A stretch of 64,000 bases of DNA from Bacillota bacterium (GTDB lineage: Bacteria; Bacillota; Clostridia; Oscillospirales; Acutalibacteraceae), in contig JAKJCA010000005.1 in assembly GCA_022706685.1 (NCBI GenBank), forward strand, positions 18,446 through 82,445, given 5' to 3'. This document shows positions 37,453-45,295 of the stretch, one piece after another (positions within the stretch are counted from its first letter, which is position 1; every line of letters starts with the position of its first letter). The position numbers were made by a program, and so were the translations under genes. The notes below the pieces were generated by a model. It was given only the letters and a program-made list of their open reading frames with translations. It searched no databases and had not been told where the DNA came from.

Positions 37453-39669
37453 TCAGTCTGCCGGCATCACTTCGGGGGCGGTGACCGGCTCGGACCGGCC
37501 GCTGCTGTCCACGGTTACGCTTTCCTCTCCGCTTGTGCCGGAACCTTCTTCCGGGGCAACGCCGGGTTCGGTGGAACCGTCCACCGGCTCGACGGGTTTG
37601 GTATAGACATCCATATCCGCGAGCTTGAGTGTACCCAAAAGTTTCCCGTCGGTCATAGAGAAAGCGTTGAGTTCAAACGGGGACATGGTATACACCGTAT
37701 CGTCGATATAGGTGCCGCGCACGATGGAGGCGCCGTAATAAACATCGGCATTGTCTTTGTACTGTTTGGAATATATCCTCTCGGGAACGATTTTTCCGCC
37801 CTCGATACGGATGGTCAGGAAGGAGGATTCGGCTCCATAATAATTCTGGCCGGTGATGTAACGCATCACGGGCAGGCCGATCAGGCCCTTCTCGGGATAG
37901 AGCATAACGGCTTTATGGTCGTTCGACGCCTCGGAATAGCACTCGCCCTGGATGATGTAGGTGTCCGCTTCCTTCGGATTTTCGGGGTCGCTGACGTCGA
38001 ACAGGGAGAGTTTGACGCCGGGAAGGATCCCGTCTTCATTGCCGTTTTGCCCGATGCCCAGCAGGAGGGTGTCGCTGACGGGATGCAGGTAATTCGAAAA
38101 ACCGGGTATCTTGAGCTCGCCGGCAATAAACGGCTTCTTCGGGTTGTCGAGGTTGACGACAAAAAGAGGATCGGTTTGTTCAAAGGTAACCAGATAAGCG
38201 GTTTTGCCGATAAAACGGGCGGCAAAAATCCTTTCGCCCTTGGCGATATTCTGCACTTTGCCGACGATATTGAGGTCTTTATCAAGAACGAAGACATTGC
38301 TGCTCGTGCTTGAACCCCAGCTGCCGTTGGTCGTCGCGATGCGGAAATAGCCGTCGTATTCGTCCATGGAGAACTGGTTGAGCACCTGGCCGCTGATTTC
38401 GCCTTTGCGGATAAACTCGACTTTGCCGCCGCCGATGCTGAATTTATAGATGACGGTTTTGCCGGCTTGCGCATCCACAGAGGCCACGGTGTCTCCCGCG
38501 CCTTCGGCATCCGTTTTCACGGCGGTGTCATAGACGAGGGTTGCGTCCCAAACGCTTCTGGATACAAAGAGGTTTTCGGCGTTGCAGTAGGCGCTGCCGC
38601 CGCCGCCGAGCACCGCCTTTTTGCTGACGTCCGCTTTGAGGTCGTCGAGATTGAGGCCGGAGACGATGAGGTAGTTGGGTTCCGTTTCGGAGACGACGCT
38701 GATGTCCCGGTAATCGATGCTCTCGGTTTTGCCGTCGACCGACACTTCGGGAATGCAGGCCTCTTCCACCTTGACGCCGCCGTAGACGTAAACGTAATAA
38801 CTGCTCAGGACATACAATTCGCCGTCAATCAGGCGGGCGGACATAAAATCCCCGTCCTGTTTGAGTTCCTTGACGAGTTTGGGGTCGGTACGGTCGCCGA
38901 CGTCGTAGACGGCTGTGCGGCAGGTCGATGAATTGTATACGTCATAATACATGCCTTCCTCGCCGCTGCGGCTGTAATTGTAGGAAGTGCTGAAGACGAC
39001 GAGTCTGTCGCCCCGGACGAAAAGCGCCTGCATGGATTCGTTCTCGGACGCTTTGATGACCGCGGCTTTTTCGACCGAGCCGCCGGGGCCGGCTTTCGCG
39101 ATGACCACGCTGTTGCCCGCGAGGGTGTAAAGGTAACTGCCGTCGTTCTTGATGATGTCGGGCTCGTCGACGCCTTTGACCTGGACGTTGGTCTCGCCGT
39201 ACCTGGTATCGCCTCCGCCGCCGGTGGGCGCTCCGTTTTGGCTGGAACCTTCGAGGGCGTTATCCTGCATCGCCAACTCTTTCCGGCCGTAGCTGAAGTC
39301 GAAATAGCCTCTGCCGTTATTCTTCTCGATTTGCTTGAATATGGCAACCAGCTCGCTGTTGCTGGAGGGGGTATAGGCGTCAAAGTTGTCCGAAACGGTA
39401 TTTTTGCCGCGGTTGAGCAGCCCCCAGTCCGCGCCGGGCACACCCAGAAACGAAACGCTGCCCGCGAGGATTACGAGGGCGGCCGCCGCGAACGCGATAC
39501 GGCGGACGAGCGGTACCACGATCCTTTTGGCCGGGATAATGTTCCTTTCACGGATAGCCCGCACGACATCCGCCGCCGTCGGGGCGCCTGCGGCCGGAGG
39601 GGCGGTTTCGTTCGCCGAAAGCCGCCGTTTCAATTCTTCGATTGTTTTTTTATCGGACTTTTTCATCAT
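37453..39669 (-). CDS. Membrane-anchored beta-propeller domain protein, candidate anti-sigma factor
   Basis: A protein of about 738 aa. A short cytosolic N-terminus (about 50 residues, basic/acidic, with IEELKRRLSANE) is followed by one transmembrane segment (about 55-75, RIAFAAAALVILAGSVSFLG). The large extracellular part contains the WD40-like secreted beta-propeller seen in Firmicutes (repeats such as GTDTR-like DTRYGETNVQVKGVDEPDIIKNDGSYLYTLAGNSVVIAKAG). The C-terminal 40 residues are Glu/Ser/Thr/Gly-rich. The gene immediately follows the sigma-factor gene (12 nt between stop and start), the order typical of sigma/anti-sigma pairs; the short N-terminus is the plausible sigma-binding part. 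Start ATG 39669 or 39666, after AAGAGGTG. Confidence 0.75.
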   Translation of the reverse strand: MMKKSDKKTIEELKRRLSANETAPPAAGAPTAADVVRAIRERNIIPAKRIVVPLVRRIAFAAAALVILAGSVSFLGVPGADWGLLNRGKNTVSDNFDAYTPSSNSELVAIFKQIEKNNGRGYFDFSYGRKELAMQDNALEGSSQNGAPTGGGGDTRYGETNVQVKGVDEPDIIKNDGSYLYTLAGNSVVIAKAGPGGSVEKAAVIKASENESMQALFVRGDRLVVFSTSYNYSRSGEEGMYYDVYNSSTCRTAVYDVGDRTDPKLVKELKQDGDFMSARLIDGELYVLSSYYVYVYGGVKVEEACIPEVSVDGKTESIDYRDISVVSETEPNYLIVSGLNLDDLKADVSKKAVLGGGGSAYCNAENLFVSRSVWDATLVYDTAVKTDAEGAGDTVASVDAQAGKTVIYKFSIGGGKVEFIRKGEISGQVLNQFSMDEYDGYFRIATTNGSWGSSTSSNVFVLDKDLNIVGKVQNIAKGERIFAARFIGKTAYLVTFEQTDPLFVVNLDNPKKPFIAGELKIPGFSNYLHPVSDTLLLGIGQNGNEDGILPGVKLSLFDVSDPENPKEADTYIIQGECYSEASNDHKAVMLYPEKGLIGLPVMRYITGQNYYGAESSFLTIRIEGGKIVPERIYSKQYKDNADVYYGASIVRGTYIDDTVYTMSPFELNAFSMTDGKLLGTLKLADMDVYTKPVEPVDGSTEPGVAPEEGSGTSGEESVTVDSSGRSEPVTAPEVMPAD

Positions 39670-39681
39670 AAGCACCTCTTG

Positions 39682-40206
39682 TCACGGTTCAAGTTCTGCG
39701 CGCATTTTTTTCAGCGCTCTGGATAGTTTCGAGCGGACGGTCGCGGAGGGAAGGTCAAGGACCCCTGCAATCTCCCGGCTGTTGTAGCCGGCAATGACAC
39801 ACAAAAAGACGATTTGCCGCTCTTGTTCGCCGAGTTTCGCAAGCGCGCAGGAGAGTTCCTGGGACAGCACGGGGTCGGAGGGGGCAGGTTCGAGGGATTC
39901 TTCGGCTGTCTCCTGCAGTTCTTCGGTCAGCCTTTCGCGTTTGAGGTCGGAAAAATACTTTTTACAGCAGTTGGACAGGATTTTGAAAAACCAGATTTTG
40001 AAGGCCTTTTCATCGCGCAGATTGCGAATCTGAGAGAATGCCGAGCAAGCGGCGTCCTGAACGGCGTCCGAAGCGTAGGATGCGCTGCCAAGCACGCAGC
40101 AGGCGTAACGGTACAATTCCCCGGCGTACATTTCGTAGAGTTTGCCGAATGCCTCGACATCGCCCGCTTTGGCAAGAACCGCGAGGCCCGTCATCGCGTT
40201 TTCCAT
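39682..40206 (-). CDS. ECF-like RNA polymerase sigma factor
   Basis: A 174-aa sigma-70 family protein with regions 2 and 4 only. Region 2: AFGKLYEMYAGELYRYACCVLGSASYASDAVQDAACSAFSQIRNLRDEKAFKIWFFKILSNCC. Region 4: LSCALAKLGEQERQIVFLCVIAGYNSREIAGVLDLPSATVRSKLSRALKKMR. ECF sigmas typically respond to envelope signals through a membrane anti-sigma encoded next door, here the beta-propeller protein. ATG 40206 has AAGGGG 8 nt upstream. The divergent promoter region to 40429 serves the deacetylase gene. Confidence 0.88.
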   Translation of the reverse strand: MENAMTGLAVLAKAGDVEAFGKLYEMYAGELYRYACCVLGSASYASDAVQDAACSAFSQIRNLRDEKAFKIWFFKILSNCCKKYFSDLKRERLTEELQETAEESLEPAPSDPVLSQELSCALAKLGEQERQIVFLCVIAGYNSREIAGVLDLPSATVRSKLSRALKKMRAELEP

Positions 40207-40380
40207 GATACTGCCCCTTTTTCTTCCCTCATTGATTAAGTGTCGAAAAACCGCCCCGGTGTTGCGTCCGGCGAACCGATATTTTTGAACCGGTGACTTA
40301 TGGTTATTATAATACGATTCCGCGTAAAAAATACAGGACTGTTTAACCGGCAGGGTTTTCTCGCCGCCGCGGCCTTTCGC

Positions 40381-40409
40381 TTGTGCGGGCAAAGGCCCCG
40401 CTGTATAAT
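40381..40409 (+). promoter_or_regulatory. Promoter of the polysaccharide deacetylase gene
   Basis: TTGTGC (40381-40386), 17-nt spacer, perfect TATAAT (40404-40409). Transcription would begin near 40416, leaving a very short leader with the ribosome-binding site GGGGGTGA. Confidence 0.65.
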
Positions 40410-40428
40410 ATTTCCGGGGGTGAATCCC

Positions 40429-41475
40429 GTGAAAAAAAGCCTATGCGCCCTGCTGGTAATGCTGGTTGTATTCGCCTGCTGCTCCTGCTCGCTTTTGGAC
40501 GGCGGCGAAACGACTGGGACGGAAACCGGAACAAGCCCTTCCGCAACAAACACCGTCCCCGCGACGACGGCTCCCGCGCAGACCGAAACGACAACAGCCG
40601 CAAGCACCGCACCGCCGGTAACAACGACAAAGGCGGCGACAACGCAGCCGACGACGACAACAACAACTGCCGCGACGCAACCGGCGTCAACGACAAGCGC
40701 CAACTATTCCACCTACACGGGATACGCGCCCTTGCCGGAACGTACGCTCAAGGTGACGGACCCGGACAATACTCGCGGCCTGTCCGTAAACAAAAACGGC
40801 TATGATTTCGGACTGGCGCCAAACGCGCAGCGGCCTCAGGTGTCTGTCAACCACCAGAAATATTTCGATTCGAAAGGGTTCAACGCCCTCTCGATTGATA
40901 TCAAGCACAACGGCAAAATCCTTTACCTGACTTTTGACTGCGGCTATGAAAACGGCTATACGGAAAAAATACTCGATACACTTAAGGCCAAGAAGGTGCC
41001 CTCGGCGTTTTTCTGCACGCTGAGTTTCATCAAAGACCAGCCCGCCATCGCCGCCAGAATGATCAAAGAAGGCCACATCCTCGGCAACCACTCGGCGACG
41101 CACGGCTCTTTCCCCGATATGAGCCGGACGGAAATGGCCCTTGAAATCCAGCAGTGCGACAATTACCTACGCCGGTATTTCGGCTACAGCGAACCGTATT
41201 TCCGCTTCCCCGCCGGAGAATACTCCGACTGCGCGCTCGACCTGGTCAGCGGTATCGGGTATCAGTCGGTGTTCTGGTCGGTCGCTTATGCGGACTGGGA
41301 CCCCGCCAACCAGAAAGGCCGGCAGTTCGCCTTTGATACGGTCACCTCGCGCCTTCATCCAGGCGCGGTCATTTTGCTGCACGCCGTCTCCAAAGACAAC
41401 GCCGCGGCGCTCGGCGACATCATCGACTGGGCGCGCCAAGAAGGATACGAATTCCGATCGTTAAGGTCGTATTAA
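40429..41475 (+). CDS. Polysaccharide deacetylase lipoprotein (PdaA-like)
   Basis: A 348-aa exported lipoprotein. The lipobox is FAC within MKKSLCALLVMLVVFACCSC. A long Thr/Ala/Pro-rich linker (about 28-85) would span the wall. The NodB-homology domain covers about 150-345 with motifs LTFDCGYENG, GNHSATHGSFPDMS (two-His metal site), RFPAGEYSD and ILLHAVSKDN. The closest type is delta-lactam (muramic) deacetylase PdaA/PdaB. It may act in spore cortex or wall peptidoglycan. GTG 40429 follows GGGGGTGA at the right distance; the open frame further upstream is not coding. Confidence 0.85.
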   Translation: MKKSLCALLVMLVVFACCSCSLLDGGETTGTETGTSPSATNTVPATTAPAQTETTTAASTAPPVTTTKAATTQPTTTTTTAATQPASTTSANYSTYTGYAPLPERTLKVTDPDNTRGLSVNKNGYDFGLAPNAQRPQVSVNHQKYFDSKGFNALSIDIKHNGKILYLTFDCGYENGYTEKILDTLKAKKVPSAFFCTLSFIKDQPAIAARMIKEGHILGNHSATHGSFPDMSRTEMALEIQQCDNYLRRYFGYSEPYFRFPAGEYSDCALDLVSGIGYQSVFWSVAYADWDPANQKGRQFAFDTVTSRLHPGAVILLHAVSKDNAAALGDIIDWARQEGYEFRSLRSY

Positions 41476-41522
41476 AAAGGGGGAACCGAAACCTTCGCCG
41501 GCCGTTTGGTTTTCACGCAGAA

Positions 41523-41554
41523 AACCGCCCGTCTCCCGGGGGAGGCGGGCGGTT
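41523..41554. terminator. Bidirectional terminator between the deacetylase and serA
   Basis: A 14-bp stem (AACCGCCCGTCTCC with GGAGGCGGGCGGTT, one T-G pair) has loop CGGG, with T-rich sequence on both outer sides (TTGTTTG rightward, TTTTC leftward). Confidence 0.85.
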
Positions 41555-41572
41555 GTTTGACAATGCTGCGAA

Positions 41573-42718
41573 TCAGCCGAGGGCTCTGACTTTTGCCACG
41601 CCCTCGATGGCTTCTAGGTCGGCGAGGCAGATGTCGCCGTCGGCGTCAACGACGGTGTAAGCCCAGCCTTTTTTGGCTCCGGTCACCATCGAGGTGACCA
41701 GCAGGCAGGTGAAAAACGAGGCGACGGACTCCTGAACGGCTTTGTCGTCGGCATGAATAATGCAGAATCTTTTTTTGAAAGTGTCGGGCAGTTTGGTATC
41801 GGGCAGGTTGACAGAGTTTTTAATTTCGCCTCTTTCGAGATAGGCGATCAGCTCGTCGGCCGCCATCACCGCACAGTTGTCCTCGCTTTCGGGGGTCGAT
41901 GCGCCGAGATGCGGAATCGCGACGACACCCTTGACGCCGATCTGCTCGTCGGTGGGGAAGTCGGTCACGTAGGCCGAGGCCTTGCCGTTTTCGAGAGCCG
42001 CAACCATATCCGCTGAGGCAACCAGCTCGCCACGGGCAAAGTTGAGGATACGCACGCCGTCTTTCATCTTGGTGAACGTTTCGGCGTTAATCATACCTCT
42101 GGTTTTATCATTGAGCGGCGCGTGCAGGGAGATATAGTCCGCCTGCGCGTAAAGTTCGTCGAGGCCGGCCATCGTGACGGGAACTTTAAGATTCGCCGCG
42201 GCGGTTTCGCTGAGATAGGGATCGAAGGCGATGATTTTCATCCCCAGCGCAAAGGCGGCTTCCGCCACCAGGACGCCGATGGCGCCCAGGCCGATGATGC
42301 CGAGGGTTTTACCCGCAATCTCCGGCCCCTCGAAGGACGACTTGCCTTTTTCGACCAGTTTGCCGACTTCGTCGCCCTTGCCCTTGAGGGTTTTGCACCA
42401 GTCGAGCGAATCCGCGATTTTGCGCGAGGCCAGCAGCAGCGAGCAGATGACCAGTTCCTTGACGGCGTTGGCATTGGCGCCCGGGGTGTTGAAAACGGCG
42501 ATGCCTTTTTGGCTGCACAATTCGACGGGGATGTTGTTGACGCCTGCGCCGGCCCGCGCGATGGCGGCAAGGCTTGCGGGAAGTTCCATCTCGTGCATGG
42601 AGGCCGAGCGGACCATCACGGCGTCGGGGTCGGCAATATCTTCGCCGACGGTGTACTTCTCATCGAACCTGGCGATGCCGAATTTGGATATCTTGTTGAG
42701 CGTCAGTATTTTATACAT
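41573..42718 (-). CDS. serA: D-3-phosphoglycerate dehydrogenase
   Basis: A 381-aa NAD-dependent enzyme that oxidises 3-phosphoglycerate, the first step of serine synthesis. The NAD-binding GLGAIG and the D-2-hydroxyacid motifs are present: NFARGELV (catalytic Arg), FPTDEQIG and PHLGASTPES (catalytic His). A short C-terminal segment (AYTVVDADGDICLADLEAIEGVAKVRALG) resembles an abbreviated ACT domain, shorter than in the long SerA form. It lies 25 nt downstream of serC, in a serC-serA operon, and ends at a strong bidirectional terminator. Confidence 0.96.
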   Translation of the reverse strand: MYKILTLNKISKFGIARFDEKYTVGEDIADPDAVMVRSASMHEMELPASLAAIARAGAGVNNIPVELCSQKGIAVFNTPGANANAVKELVICSLLLASRKIADSLDWCKTLKGKGDEVGKLVEKGKSSFEGPEIAGKTLGIIGLGAIGVLVAEAAFALGMKIIAFDPYLSETAAANLKVPVTMAGLDELYAQADYISLHAPLNDKTRGMINAETFTKMKDGVRILNFARGELVASADMVAALENGKASAYVTDFPTDEQIGVKGVVAIPHLGASTPESEDNCAVMAADELIAYLERGEIKNSVNLPDTKLPDTFKKRFCIIHADDKAVQESVASFFTCLLVTSMVTGAKKGWAYTVVDADGDICLADLEAIEGVAKVRALG

Positions 42719-42743
42719 GGCTTTTCCTTTCCTTCGAATACGG

Positions 42744-43829
42744 TCATGCGTTGTTTTTCTCGAAATCTTTCATGAACTCGACGAGCTTCTCGACGCCTTC
42801 GATCGGCATCGCGTTGTAAATGGAAGCCCTCATGCCGCCGACTGAACGGTGGCCTTTGAGGTTGACAAAACCGGCCGCAGAGGCGGCTTTGACGAACTTG
42901 TCGTTGAGTTCCTCGCTGGGAGCGACAAACGTAACGTTCATCATCGAGCGGTCTTCGGGGACGACGGGATTGGTGAACATCGCGCTGGAATCGAGGAAAT
43001 CGTAAAGGATTTTCGCTTTCTTCTGGTTGTGGGCTTTCATCGCCTCAAGGCCGCCGACGTCGTTTTTGATCCATTCGAGCATGAGTTTGCAGATGTAGAT
43101 GGACCAGCAGGGCGGCGTGTTGTACATCGAGTCGTTGTCGGCCATAATCTTCAGGTCGAGCATGGTGGGCGTCTCCGGCCGGGCGTTGCCCAGCAGGTCT
43201 TCGCGCACAATGACGACGGTCAGGCCGGCGGGGGCGACGTTCTTCTGCGCGCCGCCGAAAATCAGGCCGAATTTGGAAACATCCATCGGTTCGGACAGGA
43301 AGCATGAGGAAACATCGGCTACCAGCGGAACGGAGCCCGTGTCGGGCAGCGTTTTGTAGCAGGTGCCGAAAATGGTGTTGTTCATGCAGATGTAGACATA
43401 GTCCGCGTCGGGCCTGAAATCGTCTTTGCCGAGTTTGGGGATGTAGGAAAAGGTTTTGTCCTTTGATGAAGCCGCCACACGGATATCGCCGTACTTTTTG
43501 GCTTCTTCATACGCTTTGGTGGCGAACTGGCCGGTCACGACATAATCCGCTTTGCCGGAACCGTTGAGCAGGTTCATCGGAATGGCCGCGAACTGCGTCG
43601 AGGCGCCGCCTTGCAGAAAGAGGATTTTGTAGTTGTCGGGCACCGAGAGGATCTCGCGGAACAGCGAGTTGGCGCCGAAAATGATTTCTTCGTAGACTTT
43701 TGATCGGTGAGACATCTCCATGACCGACTGGCCGCTGCCCTTGTAATCGAGCATCTCGGCGGCCGCCCTGTTGAGCACGCTTTCGGGCAGCATGGATGGA
43801 CCGGCTGAAAAATTGTACACTCTGGCCAT
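42744..43829 (-). CDS. serC: Phosphoserine aminotransferase
   Basis: A 361-aa class V PLP aminotransferase converting 3-phosphohydroxypyruvate and glutamate to phosphoserine. It starts MARVYNFSAGPSMLPESVLNRAA, the SerC signature. The PLP Lys is in FGGAQKNVAPAGLTVVIVRED, and GHRSVGGMRASIYNA near the end is typical. ATG 43829 has a perfect AGGAGGT 6 nt upstream; the longer open frame is not supported. It leads the serC-serA operon from a TTGACG/TATAAT promoter. The leader is too short for a T-box. Confidence 0.97.
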   Translation of the reverse strand: MARVYNFSAGPSMLPESVLNRAAAEMLDYKGSGQSVMEMSHRSKVYEEIIFGANSLFREILSVPDNYKILFLQGGASTQFAAIPMNLLNGSGKADYVVTGQFATKAYEEAKKYGDIRVAASSKDKTFSYIPKLGKDDFRPDADYVYICMNNTIFGTCYKTLPDTGSVPLVADVSSCFLSEPMDVSKFGLIFGGAQKNVAPAGLTVVIVREDLLGNARPETPTMLDLKIMADNDSMYNTPPCWSIYICKLMLEWIKNDVGGLEAMKAHNQKKAKILYDFLDSSAMFTNPVVPEDRSMMNVTFVAPSEELNDKFVKAASAAGFVNLKGHRSVGGMRASIYNAMPIEGVEKLVEFMKDFEKNNA

Positions 43830-43909
43830 TTTGTTACCTCCTGTTTTTTCATAACATCCGCGCTTTTGCCGGTGCCTGGCCTGCGCCGGCAAAACGATAA
43901 ATTGCTATC

Positions 43910-43939
43910 ATTATAAAGCCGCGAAAGCAAACGCGTCAA
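43910..43939 (-). promoter_or_regulatory. Promoter of the serC-serA operon
   Basis: TTGACG (complement of 43934-43939), 18-nt spacer, TATAAT (complement of 43910-43915). Confidence 0.7.
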
Positions 43940-44018
43940 TAGGAAAAACAGATAATCCGGCCGGCGCGCGGACCCGGCCCGCGCAGGCAAAAAAGCATCA
44001 AAACGCAGCCCCGCGCAC

Positions 44019-44048
44019 TTGTGCGGCGGCGGCGCGCGGGTATATAAT
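44019..44048 (+). promoter_or_regulatory. Promoter of the YerB-family lipoprotein gene
   Basis: TTGTGC (44019-44024), 18-nt spacer, TATAAT (44043-44048). The -35 hexamer TTGTGC is the same as at the deacetylase promoter (40381-40409). Confidence 0.55.
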
Positions 44049-44086
44049 TGACAACAACACAATAAACGCAACGAGAGGTAGCAGCG

Positions 44087-45193
44087 ATGAATTCCAAACC
44101 CCTTTTCTCCCGCTTCCTGCGCCGCGGCGCGGCCTTGCTCCTGGCGTCGGTCATCGCGGCAGGCGGCCTGTCCGCAGCCGGCTGCGGCAAAGAAAACGGC
44201 GAAACCACCGGTTCAACGGCCGGTCAAACGACCGTCGAAGAAACCACGGCGCCTCCCCGCGGATACATGAACCCGCTGACCGGCTTTTACGGGATGAACG
44301 AAGCGGCTGTGGGTAAAAGGCCCGTCGCGGTGGTCATCAACAACGCTCCGCCCGCCCGGCCGCAGTGGGGTTTGTGTTCGCCGGACATCGTTGTCGAGGG
44401 CATGGTGGAAGGCGGTATTACGCGCATGCTCTGGCTTTATGCCGACTGGGCCCAAATCCCGAAAGTCGGCTCGATGCGCAGCGCCAGGCATGATTTTGTG
44501 GAGATTGCCGAGGGGCTTGACGCGATTTTCTTCCATTGGGGCGGCAGTATCTACGCTTATGACGCGATGAAAAAGAGAAACGTCGACCACGTCGACGGCA
44601 CGGCGGATGCCGGCCGCTACTTCTTCCGCGACAGGTCGCGCGGCGTCGCCATAGAGCATACGGGTTATACGACCGGCGAAAGCATCGTCGACGCGATCGA
44701 AGCAAAAAAATTCAGGACCCGGATGAACCCCGGCTACGAAAGCCCCTTCCTCTTCGCCGAGGAAGAAGCACCGCTCTCTTTTACGCTCGGCTGCGAAAGC
44801 GCCTCGTTTGTTTTTTCAGATTCTTACCGCCATGAGTTCCGTTATGACGGCGAAACGCAGACCTATTTCAACTATCTCAACAAAAAACCGATGGCCCAGG
44901 ACGGCGGCAAGCAGATGGAAGTGAAAAATGTCATCGTGCTGTATTGCCCCGTCAAGCCGATGGGCGACAGGGCCGGCTGCATCGATATGAATCTGACGGG
45001 CGGGACGGGTTTTTACGCCGTTAACGGAACCTATGAGCCGCTTACCTGGAAAAAAGGCGGTCCCGGCGATATGCTGAAAATGTTCGACCCGGCCGGGAAA
45101 CCTCTGACGCTCAACCCCGGCAAGTCCTATATCGGTTTTGTGCCGAAAAGCAACGAGGCAAAAACCGTGATAACGCCCGCGGCGCAGCCGTAA
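44087..45193 (+). CDS. DUF3048-family lipoprotein (YerB-like)
   Basis: A 368-aa exported lipoprotein. The signal and lipobox are SAAGC (C33) after a hydrophobic stretch; a short Thr-rich linker (about 35-55) follows. The DUF3048 region begins YMNPLTGFYGMNEAAVGKRPVAVVINNAPPARPQWGLCSPDIVVEGMVEGGITRMLWLY and continues SMRSARHDFVEIAEGLDAIFFHWGGS, with a C-terminal DUF3048_C domain. YerB is a conserved Firmicutes envelope protein of unknown function, often linked to sporulation or wall biogenesis. AGAGGTAG precedes the ATG; a strong terminator follows. Confidence 0.88.
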   Translation: MNSKPLFSRFLRRGAALLLASVIAAGGLSAAGCGKENGETTGSTAGQTTVEETTAPPRGYMNPLTGFYGMNEAAVGKRPVAVVINNAPPARPQWGLCSPDIVVEGMVEGGITRMLWLYADWAQIPKVGSMRSARHDFVEIAEGLDAIFFHWGGSIYAYDAMKKRNVDHVDGTADAGRYFFRDRSRGVAIEHTGYTTGESIVDAIEAKKFRTRMNPGYESPFLFAEEEAPLSFTLGCESASFVFSDSYRHEFRYDGETQTYFNYLNKKPMAQDGGKQMEVKNVIVLYCPVKPMGDRAGCIDMNLTGGTGFYAVNGTYEPLTWKKGGPGDMLKMFDPAGKPLTLNPGKSYIGFVPKSNEAKTVITPAAQP

Positions 45194-45211
45194 ACCGCCT
45201 AATCAACCGAA

Positions 45212-45246
45212 AAAAACGCGTACAGAAAGCTCCTGTACGCGTTTTT
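45212..45246. terminator. Bidirectional terminator between the YerB-like gene and aspS
   Basis: A perfect 13-bp stem (AAAAACGCGTACA at 45212-45224 with its complement at 45234-45246) gives T tracts on both strands. Confidence 0.9.
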
Positions 45247-45295
45247 CATCGTGGAAAGTCTCCGGCGCGGCCGCTCGGAACAGCCCGGTTGCGTT

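Noticed and set aside
43830..43909. T-box leader for serC
   Set aside because: The leader is about 75 nt, too short, and lacks AGGGUGGNACCGCG-like sequence. The same applies to trpS, hisS and aspS.
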